NCBI RefSeq assembly: GCF_026262505.1
Contig: NC_067203.1
Coordinates: 25,463,411-25,527,410, forward strand
Length of the DNA stretch: 64,000 nt
DNA from: Trichomonas vaginalis G3
Taxonomy: Eukaryota; Parabasalia; Trichomonadida; Trichomonadidae
Direction: 5' to 3'
Shown piece after piece: positions 31,292-41,200 of the stretch; position 1 is the first letter of the stretch, and the number at the start of each line of letters is the position of its first letter. Under the pieces are notes generated by a model, which was not told the DNA's origin, searched no databases, and worked only from the letters and a program-made list of their open reading frames with translations. The position numbers and the translations under genes were made by a program.

Positions 31292-32851
31292 ATGGATTTA
31301 TTCGATGATCTGATTTCTTCAATCTCTGCAAAAGATAAAGAAATTCAAGAACTATCTGATAAAATTTCAACGCTAAAAAGTACTTTAGAAAACAACATCG
31401 GTATTTTAAACGTTAGAAATGATCAGATTAATAATTTCAAATCAGAATTAGATCAGTTCAAAGAAAATTCAAAACTAAAAATAGTCGAAAAACAAGAAAT
31501 AAGTAAACATCTTGATGATATAACAAATCAATGCAATGATCAAGAGAAAATCATTCTTGAATCTCAAAAGGAGATCAATAAACTTCAATATCATAAACAA
31601 TCTTTAGAAGAACATTTAAATCAAATACAAGAAACATGTAGAAGCTTTCAAAACGATCAATTGCAAAAACAATTATCTGAAAATCAAACGAAAAAGCAGT
31701 GTTTAAAGTTGAATTTGAAAAGTATCCAAGGAAAAATTGATGAGTTAAATCGAAATCTCCAATTGATACGTGAAAATGCAGAAGGAAATATTCAAACAAC
31801 TACTAATGAGCATAAAATCTGGAAAGAAACAAGAGCTTTCAAAATTCAAACGCTCAAAGCTGAAAATGAATCCTTATCTCAAGTCCAATTGCAAAATGAG
31901 TATAGGTTTGAAAAATTAAGCGCGCGTTATAAGAGCCAGCTTAATGAAATCAAAAAATCTAAATCAAAAGATGAAGTAAAGGTTCAATGTGAGTATACAC
32001 AGGCGTTAAACGAACTTAGACAAATATTTGAACAAAAATATTTTTATTCAAAAAAGCTCGAAGAACAAAATAATGAGAATATCAACAAGGCAAAGCAAGA
32101 AACGGAGTTAATGCATCACTTAAGACAAGAAATGGAAAAAATGGGCAAAGATGTGAAAAAGATTCAAGAAATATATGATAATAAATCGAGTAATCACGAG
32201 TATGAGTATTCAAGTAGATTGGAAAATCTACACAAACTTTATACAGAAGGGAAACTATATAAATCAAAAATTATTCAGAATTTAGAAAATGATCCTCATT
32301 TGCATGCCCTTCTTGATGAATTTAGAGAAAAATTAGATATATTCAAAACAGAATGTGAACACAAAGTGATGTTTTCTGCTGATAAAACCAAAGTCTTGCT
32401 TAATAAATTTAATCAAGCTGAAACATTGTTAAAAACAATTTGGAATTCAGATACTGAATCAAAAAAGAAATGCGATAGTGTTAGAAAGGCATTTGATGCA
32501 GCAAAACTTGAGGCAAATAACGAAAAAGAAAAATTAATAAAAATAAATGATGACTTCAATGCATTAAGGAAAGAAGTCATAGATAAAGGTATCAGAATCG
32601 AACAAGAATGTCCTTGCGAGCCAATTGTTACTTATTTTGGAATTAATACACCAATAATCATAAAACCAGGAGCAAATGAAGAGAACGTTAGATACCTTAA
32701 AGAATGCGTTGAGAAGGCAAAAGCTAAACGAGAACAAAAAATCCATAAAATTGATCAAATGAAAAAGGAACTAATTAAAGAAAAGACGAAGAATCGTAAC
32801 TTGAAATGCTTAGTGATAAAATTAGTTAAGCTCACAAAAAAAATTAACTAA
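31292..32851 (+). CDS. Long coiled-coil protein
   Basis: A 519-residue protein that is almost entirely heptad coiled coil (about 10-410), rich in E, K, Q, N and L. The one short break, at about residues 430-462, includes CPCEPIVTYFGIN and is followed by a final basic coil. There is no signal peptide or membrane segment. Such proteins are typically cytoskeletal (basal body, axostyle-pelta or flagellar linkers) in trichomonads, but no specific family is recognised. The ATG at 31292 follows TCATAA, a near-Inr. Codons are AT-rich, unlike the highly expressed genes. Confidence 0.75.
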   Translation: MDLFDDLISSISAKDKEIQELSDKISTLKSTLENNIGILNVRNDQINNFKSELDQFKENSKLKIVEKQEISKHLDDITNQCNDQEKIILESQKEINKLQYHKQSLEEHLNQIQETCRSFQNDQLQKQLSENQTKKQCLKLNLKSIQGKIDELNRNLQLIRENAEGNIQTTTNEHKIWKETRAFKIQTLKAENESLSQVQLQNEYRFEKLSARYKSQLNEIKKSKSKDEVKVQCEYTQALNELRQIFEQKYFYSKKLEEQNNENINKAKQETELMHHLRQEMEKMGKDVKKIQEIYDNKSSNHEYEYSSRLENLHKLYTEGKLYKSKIIQNLENDPHLHALLDEFREKLDIFKTECEHKVMFSADKTKVLLNKFNQAETLLKTIWNSDTESKKKCDSVRKAFDAAKLEANNEKEKLIKINDDFNALRKEVIDKGIRIEQECPCEPIVTYFGINTPIIIKPGANEENVRYLKECVEKAKAKREQKIHKIDQMKKELIKEKTKNRNLKCLVIKLVKLTKKIN

Positions 32852-33026
32852 AATTAATTCTCAGAATAAAAATTGTTTGTATGTATAACTATATATAATA
32901 AATTTAATTGTTTATTTAATCTAACATTGGTTTGCAATACTCAATTTGAGTCTGGTAATAAAGGTTTCTGATTTTTAAAAGTATTTAAAATAACATTTTA
33001 TTTGCATAGGACTACAATGGAAGGAA

Positions 33027-33602
33027 TTAATTTCGTTTAACTTGTTGACGTGTATCTCCAGTAAGGCTCTTAATTTCTTGTTCGTATTCAATATTCTTGA
33101 TACGATTAAGCATAGTTTTTCTATATTCTTCCCATGTTTCCTCTGTAAATCCGTAATTAAACCAATCTGTAATATCAGCACCTGGAGCTGTCCAAGGCTT
33201 TGACTCTACATCGTTAGGCAAAGCAGAAAGATCGTAATAAAATATAGATTTCTTGTTGTTACGTGGATGAACACCAGATGGATTAATAATTTCCCAAGGA
33301 TTTTTGCTGCCTTGAGTAACAATATCTGATTGAGTAATCCAAGCTTCGTAGTTATTAAGTGGACCTGGTTGAATTAATGCGCGTGTTGAATATGCAATAG
33401 CACTCATTTGAGCCTGGACGTTAAGATCTTGATCTAACTCGATATCATCTGATTCTGATTCTGAAGATTCTTCTTCTTCGGATCCATATTCATCACTATC
33501 ATATTCATCATTACCTTCTTCTTTAGAATTTTCATCTATTGGATTCTCATCCTTTGGCTTTTCCTCATCAGTTAGTTTTTCAGCTTCTTGCTCTGAAGAC
33601 AT
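33027..33602 (-). CDS. FIP1: Fip1-like pre-mRNA 3'-end processing factor
   Basis: A 191-residue protein. The N-terminal third (about 1-55) is very acidic (EEEESSESESDD). Residues about 132-162 hold the Fip1 motif: KPWTAPGADITDWFNYGF then EETWEEYRKTM, close to the family consensus KPWRxPGADxxDYFNYGFxExTWxxY. Fip1 binds poly(A) polymerase and CPSF30 and tethers poly(A) polymerase to the cleavage complex. The protein is shorter than animal or yeast Fip1 and lacks an RD/RE-rich C terminus, consistent with a reduced machinery acting on a simple TAAA signal. There is no Inr immediately upstream. Confidence 0.9.
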   Translation of the reverse strand: MSSEQEAEKLTDEEKPKDENPIDENSKEEGNDEYDSDEYGSEEEESSESESDDIELDQDLNVQAQMSAIAYSTRALIQPGPLNNYEAWITQSDIVTQGSKNPWEIINPSGVHPRNNKKSIFYYDLSALPNDVESKPWTAPGADITDWFNYGFTEETWEEYRKTMLNRIKNIEYEQEIKSLTGDTRQQVKRN

Positions 33603-34511
33603 CTGAAGAATTTGATTTTAAAATTTAAGTAATATGTCACATAAAGAAATGATCTTTGATATGATGTGAACTTATATCAACGGGAAATATTTCGAATTCT
33701 CACATAATTTTGATGTGAAAATTATGGAAAGTTGTATAGGAGTCTCGAAAGCCCCAGAACCCTGTTTTTCATATGCATTTTCCCTATAATTCTAATCTTA
33801 AATCTTAATAATTCTAAAATTTATTCACCATTTGATGTAATGGGAAAAAGAAAACTTATTCCACGCCATTGTATTCCATAATTAATGTAACCGATATAAA
33901 GGTATATAGTTTCACATCTTTCTATGCCCCAAAAGTGATACTTTTCGTAAGACAATAATCCATAAATAGGGTTATTGATCATTTTCTATCTTAACATGCC
34001 ATATTTCATATTTTGGAACTGAATTTGATAAAAAAAGAATGCGGATTTGATGATGGCTTTGCAAGAAAATTCATCGCAAAGTTGATTATGTGTAAAAAGC
34101 GGGCGAATTTGATTACATTAACAATTCAATATTATATTTTAACTCCATTCTAAAAAAATCTACGGTAGAGAAATATCCACAATTTGATATCTTATGAATT
34201 CGATTGTATTATCATCAAACATTCTAAATATATAAAAATTTAAAAATAAAGATTTTGATCTCATGATAAAAGGTATGCCATTACCTAGTAAGTTTCTGAT
34301 AAAAATCAATTTCTATATTTTTTTTGGAATTTTTTTCACAATCGGTTCGATAATATTTTATTCAAAAACTAGTCTTTAAAAAATTATTGAATAAAAATAA
34401 TGTATGCATAGCAAGCATCAAATTTGATCAACCAATCAATAGAAAAGTGCCTCTCAAAATGATGATTTTACTTGCTCAGAAAATTGAGAAAGTGTAAACC
34501 ATCGTGGTCCT
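33603..34511. other. Divergent intergenic region, Fip1 to eEF1A
   Basis: About 0.9 kb of AT-rich spacer. A TGGTCC-TTCACTTT segment just before the eEF1A start is its promoter; nothing else is supportable. Confidence 0.5.
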
Positions 34512-34517
34512 TCACTT
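34512..34517 (+). promoter_or_regulatory. Inr (TCACTT) of eEF1A
   Basis: Perfect initiator 10-15 nt upstream of the ATG at 34527. Confidence 0.7.
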
Positions 34518-34526
34518 TGTTTTCTC

Positions 34527-35840
34527 ATGGGTAAGGAGAAAGAGCATATCAATATTGTTGTTATCGGACACGTCGATGCAGGCAAGTCCACAACAACAGG
34601 CCACCTCATCTACAAGTGCGGCGGTCTCGATAAGCGTAAACTTGCTGCCATCGAAAAGGAAGCTGAACAACTCGGCAAGTCCTCCTTCAAGTACGCTTTC
34701 GTTATGGATTCCCTCAAGGCTGAACGTGAGCGTGGTATCACAATCGATATCTCCCTCTGGAAGTTCGAAGGCCAGAAGTTCTCCTTCACCATCATCGATG
34801 CCCCAGGACACCGTGACTTCATCAAGAACATGATCACAGGCACATCCCAGGCTGATGCTGCTATCCTTGTCATCGACTCCACACTCGGTGGCTTCGAAGC
34901 CGGTATCGCTGAACAAGGCCAGACACGTGAACACGCTCTTCTTGCCTTCACACTCGGCATCAAGCAGGTCATTGTCGCCGTCAACAAGATGGATGACAAG
35001 ACAGTCAACTACAACAAGGCCCGTTTCGACGAAATCACAGCCGAAATGACACGCATCCTTACAGGCATCGGCTACAAGCCAGAAATGTTCCGCTTCGTCC
35101 CAATCTCCGGCTGGGCTGGCGACAACATGACAGAGAAGTCTCCAAACATGCCATGGTACAATGGCCCATACCTTCTTGAAGCCCTCGATTCCCTTCAGCC
35201 ACCAAAGCGCCCATTCGACAAGCCACTCCGTCTTCCACTCCAGGATGTCTACAAGATCAACGGTATCGGTACAGTTCCAGTCGGCCGTGTCGAATCCGGC
35301 ACAATGAAGCCAGGCATGATCGTTAACTTCGCCCCATCCACAGTTACAGCTGAAGTTAAGTCCATCGAAATGCACCACGAATCCCTTCCAGAGGCTCTTC
35401 CAGGTGACAACATCGGCTTCAACGTCAAGAACGTTTCCACAGCTGATGTCAAGCGTGGCTACGTCGTTGGTGATACAAAGCGTGACCCACCAGTCGAATG
35501 CGCTTCCTTCACAGCTCAAATGATCATCTCCAACCACCCAGGCAAGATCCACGCCGGCTACCAGCCAGTTTTCGACTGCCACACAGCTCACATCGCCTGC
35601 AAGTTCGACAAGCTCATCCAGCGTATCGATCGTCGCCACGGCAAGAAGGCTACAGAGAACCCAGAATACATTCAGAAGGATGATGCCGCTATCGTCGAGG
35701 TTGTCCCATCCAAGCCACTCGTCGTCGAGTCCTTCCAGGAGTACCCACCACTCGGCCGTTTCGCCATCCGTGATATGAAGCAGACAGTCGCTGTCGGCGT
35801 TATCCGTTCCGTCAACAAGAAGCCAAACCCAATCAAGTAA
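34527..35840 (+). CDS. TEF1: Translation elongation factor eEF1A
   Basis: A 437-residue GTPase that delivers aminoacyl-tRNA to the ribosome. The G domain carries GHVDAGKST (14-22), the switch region with [13 protein letters not shown] (91-95) and NKMD (153-156). Domains 2 and 3 follow, including [14 protein letters not shown] and a C-terminal [20 protein letters not shown]. Length is a little under the 445-460 usual in other eukaryotes because the lysine-rich C-terminal tail is short. Codons are the most strongly C/G-biased in the window. The stop is followed at once by a TAAA-type signal. Long antisense ORFs over this gene are shadows of the codon bias. Confidence 0.98.
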   Translation: MGKEKEHINIVVIGHVDAGKSTTTGHLIYKCGGLDKRKLAAIEKEAEQLGKSSFKYAFVMDSLKAERERGITIDISLWKFEGQKFSFTIIDAPGHRDFIKNMITGTSQADAAILVIDSTLGGFEAGIAEQGQTREHALLAFTLGIKQVIVAVNKMDDKTVNYNKARFDEITAEMTRILTGIGYKPEMFRFVPISGWAGDNMTEKSPNMPWYNGPYLLEALDSLQPPKRPFDKPLRLPLQDVYKINGIGTVPVGRVESGTMKPGMIVNFAPSTVTAEVKSIEMHHESLPEALPGDNIGFNVKNVSTADVKRGYVVGDTKRDPPVECASFTAQMIISNHPGKIHAGYQPVFDCHTAHIACKFDKLIQRIDRRHGKKATENPEYIQKDDAAIVEVVPSKPLVVESFQEYPPLGRFAIRDMKQTVAVGVIRSVNKKPNPIK

Positions 35841-36170
35841 ATTCTCTAATAAAGAAATGAACATTTTATGGCTATGTAACTTTTCTTTCTTTTTTCAAAT
35901 TTCTTTTTGAATTTTATTAACCTTCTGAAGATATTATACTTCTTAGTGAATCATTTACTATATTCCTCAGATATTATGTGTTCACACTTCCAAACCAGAG
36001 TGGAAACATTACTGCAATATTGAAATTATCAATTTGATATTTAACCATTAGCGGAGTGGCGATTAATGAGTATGCGATATTTCCTAGAAGATATGCATTT
36101 TTTTAAGAAGTTTTTCCATGAATTTTTTAAAAGATAATAGATTATTAAGAGATTAAACAAATTCTTTCGT
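35841..36170. other. Intergenic region
   Basis: AT-rich spacer downstream of eEF1A; nothing supported. Confidence 0.5.
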
Positions 36171-36632
36171 ATGATTAAATTGAGAAGATCGATGCGAGAT
36201 ATTTTCGAAGAAAAAAAAATCATCAAGTCTCATCACATTTTTCATTGTTCGATATTTAAAAACCATTTTAAAAATGGAGCTTATATTGAAATAGTGAGAG
36301 GATCTTGGGTTGTAATTGATCGTCGCGTTGTTCAACCAGGTGATTTTAGTTCATTTAATGTTAATGGCAATGTGACAAAAGCAGTCACATATCCAATCAC
36401 AACTCCATTAAGAAATTTCTCGAGATTTAAGATAGTTGATATCGGTGATAATGCAGCTTCAATGTCGGATACTACAACCCCTATTAATGATCCGACAAAA
36501 AAGGCCGTAACAATGGCAAAACTTTTGTTCTATGGAACTATTTATCCAGGTGTTCTTAAGTTTTCACCAATTAGACTACGGAGAAAAGAACAAATGCTAT
36601 TTAACTTCGCTATGTTCTCATCCATGAGATAA
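36171..36632 (+). CDS. Uncharacterised 153-residue protein
   Basis: A basic N terminus (MIKLRRSMRD) leads into a region rich in beta strands (YIEIVRGSWVVIDRRVVQPGDFSSF) and a charged C terminus. There is no signal peptide, membrane helix or recognised motif. Composition is protein-like throughout and the frame is AT-coded like other weakly expressed genes here. There is no clear Inr. A small host gene is likely, but it could be a fragment of a longer, decayed one. Confidence 0.5.
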   Translation: MIKLRRSMRDIFEEKKIIKSHHIFHCSIFKNHFKNGAYIEIVRGSWVVIDRRVVQPGDFSSFNVNGNVTKAVTYPITTPLRNFSRFKIVDIGDNAASMSDTTTPINDPTKKAVTMAKLLFYGTIYPGVLKFSPIRLRRKEQMLFNFAMFSSMR

Positions 36633-38283
36633 ACACACATAGAACAATAACTATTCCTCTCATAATATGTAAGTTAAAAAGAGGTGTATCAACTAAAAAT
36701 TGTAAACTGAAAAGCCACTTTTTCTCACTTTTCCCCTCATTTTCGCCTGACATTCTATCGTTTTTTTAATCCATTATATCATAACATTATATAATCTTTA
36801 ATTAGTTGATAGCCTCCCGCCTGACATTTGACGCGGCAAATTAGAAAAGTGCAAAATTTTTATTACGGATGGGAATGTGAACTTTCAGAGAGAAACCTTC
36901 TTGAGAGAACTTTTTATAGGCAAAGAATTATTTCAGAATCAGACCATACTTACAAGTCTTTAATAATTGTCCATGAAATTGAATTTTTGAATATCAATTT
37001 AGTGGCTGAATAGTATTTTCCTTTAATTAGTTCATACTCCGAAATAATTTACAATAATATTCACTTTACACCACATAAGATCCATCGCAATTACCAATAT
37101 CTATCATCATAATATAAAAAAGCATTGAGTCTATAATTTTGGCATACACCCTTCACAACATGGATTGTGTGAGTCGGATTTTTCAAAAAAATAATTACTG
37201 AACAAAATGTTTATTTGCAATCAATTATCTTGGAAATTTGATTAAGTCTTTGACAAAACAATGCTCAATATTGTTAATATAGTATTTTTAACTTGTTGGA
37301 AATGTATTTATGCATAAATAAATTTTTATAATTCCAAATTCTAAATAATAAACAATATTTATCTACATAGGATGCTATTTTGAGAAAATATATTATTACA
37401 ACCAGACTTTGTAGAATTGTTATTCCTTAATAAAGGAATATTATTTTCACGAAATATCAAATATTGATGATCAAAGTTAATACTTATCATTTTCTATCTA
37501 TTTATATGCATTATTCAATATATAAACAGGTAGATATTGAAGTATTAAAGGAAATTTGATCTAAAGATCCAGAAAATTATGAGGCAATATATATGTACAA
37601 CTGCATCATTAAGGTGCTCTATGGATAAACATTAATTGTTGAAACAAGTTTAGCTTAGATATGATGGTTAGAGTTAATACACTTCTAGTTAAAATCTTCC
37701 TATATATGTTTTTTTTTTTAAATTTTTGATTTATTTGAATGATCTAAGTAATTACTTATGATGTATTTGACAATCTTGAACTTTCCTTTTGATGCTTGTT
37801 ATATTTTTCGATCTTTTGAATTTTTCATTTAAAACTAATGAGCGTTCTTGAGCCATTGTGACTAAAGTAAATCCGAATGAAATCATTCCATTCCATATGT
37901 TATAAACTGTTTGATTGAATTTCACTCAGAGAAATTGTATTTTTTCACTTTTTAATATGACAATATTATATAATATCTACATCTTTTACATAAAAAGTTC
38001 TTTGTAAATTAATCATGTAACAATACAAATGTAACATTATAATCATGCAAAAGTATTTGGCTCCACGAACATTTTTCATTCCTATAGGGAACAAAGTAGC
38101 TTCCTTACATAATAGATTATCTCTAAAATCCTATCCCAATTTTATATTGAAAATCCGAATTAGGTAAAATATCTAGTTGCATTGTTCTGATAAAAACAAA
38201 ACATGTAGTGAAGCAATACAACATTACTAATTAATAAATAAAATCAAAATAAAAAAAAAAATATTATTTAAAACAATTTATAT
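36633..38283. other. Gene-free AT-rich stretch
   Basis: 1.65 kb with no supportable gene. A short frame at 36828 begins at TTG and has no coding features. A few small palindromes (for example ATTCCTTAATAAAGGAAT at about 37422) are expected in such AT-rich DNA. Confidence 0.5.
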
Positions 38284-39219
38284 TCATTTTTTAAGCAAAC
38301 TCATGAAGAAGTTGTAGAAGAGCTCCCAAAGGTTCGGAATCATCTTATATCCAGGGAAGAAATTCAAATCTACGATCCAATAAGCTCCTTTTTCGTCGAT
38401 AAGGATATCAAAGCCAATAAGTTCCATCTTCATGCTTGTTCTGATTGCCTTTGAGAGTTTCTTGAAGTCTTCTATTGGCATTTGGATCTTATCAAGTCCA
38501 TCTTTATGAATCCAGACTCCGTTAGGGTCATCTGGTCTTTCCGAGTGAAAGTCGATAGAAATGTCCTCTCCACTTTCAACATTTCTTGTAGATGGACGAG
38601 CTGTAACTTCTAAATGGTCACCAATCGTATAAATCTTGTAAACAACACCGCCATGGTTGATGTATTCTTGTAAGAGTGTTGGGGTAGCAACACCAACTAA
38701 TGATTCTGGAGATGTAGCAAGTCTAAGCATATGAGCGGTTTCTTTGGTAGCTCCAACAATTTCTGAGCCGACTTTTGGCTTAGAAAGTAGAGGGAAGCGA
38801 AGTTTGGATGTTACTTTCTTAATTGATTCGAGATCTGATTGTAATAACATATCTGCATGAGGAACACGAATATCAACACCCTCAGGCCATTTAATAGACT
38901 CAATTGCATTGTTAAGCAATTCTCTGTCAAGTGTTATTCCTACAGCTTCCAAATTATCAAGAACAATTACTTCTGGATGGTTTCTGATATATGTAATCAG
39001 ATTTTTAATCAAAGGATTCTGATCAACAATCGGAGAGTGCATCATGTAAGTGACTTTATGCAAGATAATATCGAATGGACCTTGTGGTTCGAGATCTTTA
39101 TCGAGATCAATGTAAATAACGTCCATTCCGCGTTCGCCGGCATAAGTAATGAACTCATTCCATTTGATTGACTCCCATTTCTTTTGTGGACCAGCATATC
39201 CAAGACGAATTCTTTGCAT
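38284..39219 (-). CDS. ITPK1: Inositol 1,3,4-trisphosphate 5/6-kinase (ITPK1-like)
   Basis: The start is taken at the ATG at 39219 (MQRIRLGYAG); the frame extends three codons to a TTG. The 311-residue protein has an N-terminal Rossmann-like domain (VIYIDLDKDL; FDIILHKVTY, as in ITPK), then an ATP-grasp fold with LLSKPKVGSE, LLQEYINHGGVVYKIYTIGD (nucleotide and inositol-phosphate binding) and the metal-binding IGFDILID ... IVDLNFFPGYK. ITPK phosphorylates inositol tris- and tetrakisphosphates towards InsP5/InsP6 and, in several protists and plants, to pyrophosphates. Length and motif order are normal. A TAAA lies just past the stop codon. Confidence 0.92.
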   Translation of the reverse strand: MQRIRLGYAGPQKKWESIKWNEFITYAGERGMDVIYIDLDKDLEPQGPFDIILHKVTYMMHSPIVDQNPLIKNLITYIRNHPEVIVLDNLEAVGITLDRELLNNAIESIKWPEGVDIRVPHADMLLQSDLESIKKVTSKLRFPLLSKPKVGSEIVGATKETAHMLRLATSPESLVGVATPTLLQEYINHGGVVYKIYTIGDHLEVTARPSTRNVESGEDISIDFHSERPDDPNGVWIHKDGLDKIQMPIEDFKKLSKAIRTSMKMELIGFDILIDEKGAYWIVDLNFFPGYKMIPNLWELFYNFFMSLLKK

Positions 39220-39595
39220 CGCTGTCAAAAAATTTTTTATGTCAATTTTTCCGATCGTTAGATTTTTCTGTAAATACTGACTTTGACATCATAACCAACT
39301 ACACACCATGTATAGAATATGTGATTTATATGTTCATGAAAATTGGTCGCTGTTTACTAGTTTTATGAGTAAATATAAATAGCAAATCATTTAATTCTTT
39401 AAATATACTATAATTATAAAGAAGTCAATAAACATACTTTTTATCATCAATATATACCTTACAAAATATGCTATTTCTATGAGTTAATTTTGATTCTTTC
39501 CTATATGAACGAAACAACTTGCACTATCAAGACTTTGCAGGCTATACAAAGGTAAATGCCTGTTAGAACTCAATCCTTCAATTTGGATCGAATTG

Positions 39596-40833
39596 TCACT
39601 TTTAATATTTTTATGTGAATGAATATGTTGCTGAAACCACATTTTTATACATATACATCAATGAAAATGAGGTTCAAGTAGGGGATGGTGAAAATATTTC
39701 TCTTAAATTTCCTGATTATGAAGGTCCCCTTACAATTCCACCAGAAATTGAAAATAAATATGTAACATCTATTGGAAACAATGCATTTCTCAAATGCAAA
39801 ATTACTTCAATCAATCTTCCTGATTCAATAAAATATATTGGAGATTATTCATTTCGAGAAACTAAAATTACTCAGTTTATTTCTCCGAAATCATTGATAT
39901 CAATTGGTTTTTACGGATTTGGGGATATATTCTCTTAAATTTATTGATTTAAGGCCTTCAAAATCTCATAATTTTTCTTCAACAAGAATTTTTTTGGGTT
40001 CTAAAATCGAGAATGCATTGCTATCAGATGATTTGACTGTTATAACATCAGGAATGTTTGCGTATACGAAACTGAAAAACATCACAATAACTAAAAGAAT
40101 AAAATTCATTGATGATTTAGCTTTTTGGGGATGTCCAGAATTAGAAGAGTTTATATCAGAAAGTCCTTATTTTAAAACATATTGTAAGGCACTATATTCA
40201 AGAGATTTAAAAACATTAATAGGATATCCATGTAATTCATTTGTTGACATATTACCAACAACAAAAGTCATTTCGGGAGTTAAAGGATTTAGCTCGACAT
40301 CTTTTGTTAAATTTATATTTAATGTTTCAATATTAACATTAGAACGGCATGCATTTAGGGAATGCTATAGTTTAGAGTTTGTCGACATGAGTTGTACTAA
40401 AATCAAATCTCTTGGAGATGCAACATTTTATGATTGTAGAAAATTGAAACAAATTATTTTGCCCGAAACATTAACATCAATTCATAGTAATTTCACATTC
40501 GGTCGTTGTCCAATTGATTTGTTGATTTTACCAAGATACATTGTTTCTGCAGAAGGTGCCTTTAGAGATAGTTTGATAAAGCATGTTGCATATTGTGGAA
40601 TAAATAATATTTCTGGCACACTACCAGATGATGTTATTGTTCATGTCACATCTCAATTTCAATTCGGAAAATTTCTAAACCATTCTATTTCATATAAAGA
40701 CTTTGTTTGCCCTGCTATTAAATGTACAACATTGATCACTGATATTGATATCTTTGCTTGTCCAACTGTTAGTTTTTGTTTTGACCCAAAAATACTCTTA
40801 ACATTGCCAAATATTTTATCTTGTAATAATTAA
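39596..40833 (+). pseudogene. BspA-like LRR surface protein gene, frameshifted
   Basis: TCACTTT (39597-39603) is an Inr, but the first ATG (39613) is followed directly by TGA; the long frame opens at 39615 without an ATG. It encodes LRR_5-type repeats (GPLTIPPEIENKYVTSIGNN, SINLPDSIKYIGDYSF) and ends at 39938. A second frame from about 39918 to 40833 carries on with further 23-residue repeats (LEFVDMSCTKIKSLGDATFYDC, LKQIILPETLTSIHS). The switch lies in TTTGGGGATA, so a single G indel explains it. BspA-like proteins are a very large trichomonad family with surface or adhesive roles. No membrane helix is found at the C terminus. Two defects argue for a pseudogene rather than an assembly error. 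Confidence 0.7.
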
Positions 40834-41200
40834 CTAATTTAATTTTTATGTCTTTCATATGAAATAGAATGAGTTTATTATTCAAAAAAACAAATTGAGG
40901 TGATATAGATAATACTACACACATCATTTCAATTTTCTTGAGTTTGTAATACTCAAAACAATTTTAAGTGATTTGTATTCCAAGATATTTTATTTAACAT
41001 GAATTTATGTCAACGCAATGAAACCTTATATAAAAAGGCAAAGGATTAACTGCTCTTAAAATTGCAGTGAGATTATTATAAAAAGAATAACGAAGTAAAT
41101 AAATGATATTTTTCATGTTTATTAAACTTTAAATAGAAGAGAATCTTTATAAATACTTACAAATGTTTTAATGATAAATAAAACAAAAAAAAAAATAATA
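40834..41200. other. Intergenic region
   Basis: Convergent spacer between the BspA-like and large surface-protein genes. Nothing supported. Confidence 0.5.

Noticed and set aside
34512-35864. 450-codon antisense ORF over eEF1A
   Set aside because: A shadow of the strongly biased eEF1A codons; the same effect gives antisense frames over calnexin (16536-17366).
38284-39228. TTG start for the ITPK-like gene
   Set aside because: The ATG nine bases downstream starts directly at the conserved MQRIRLGYAG strand.
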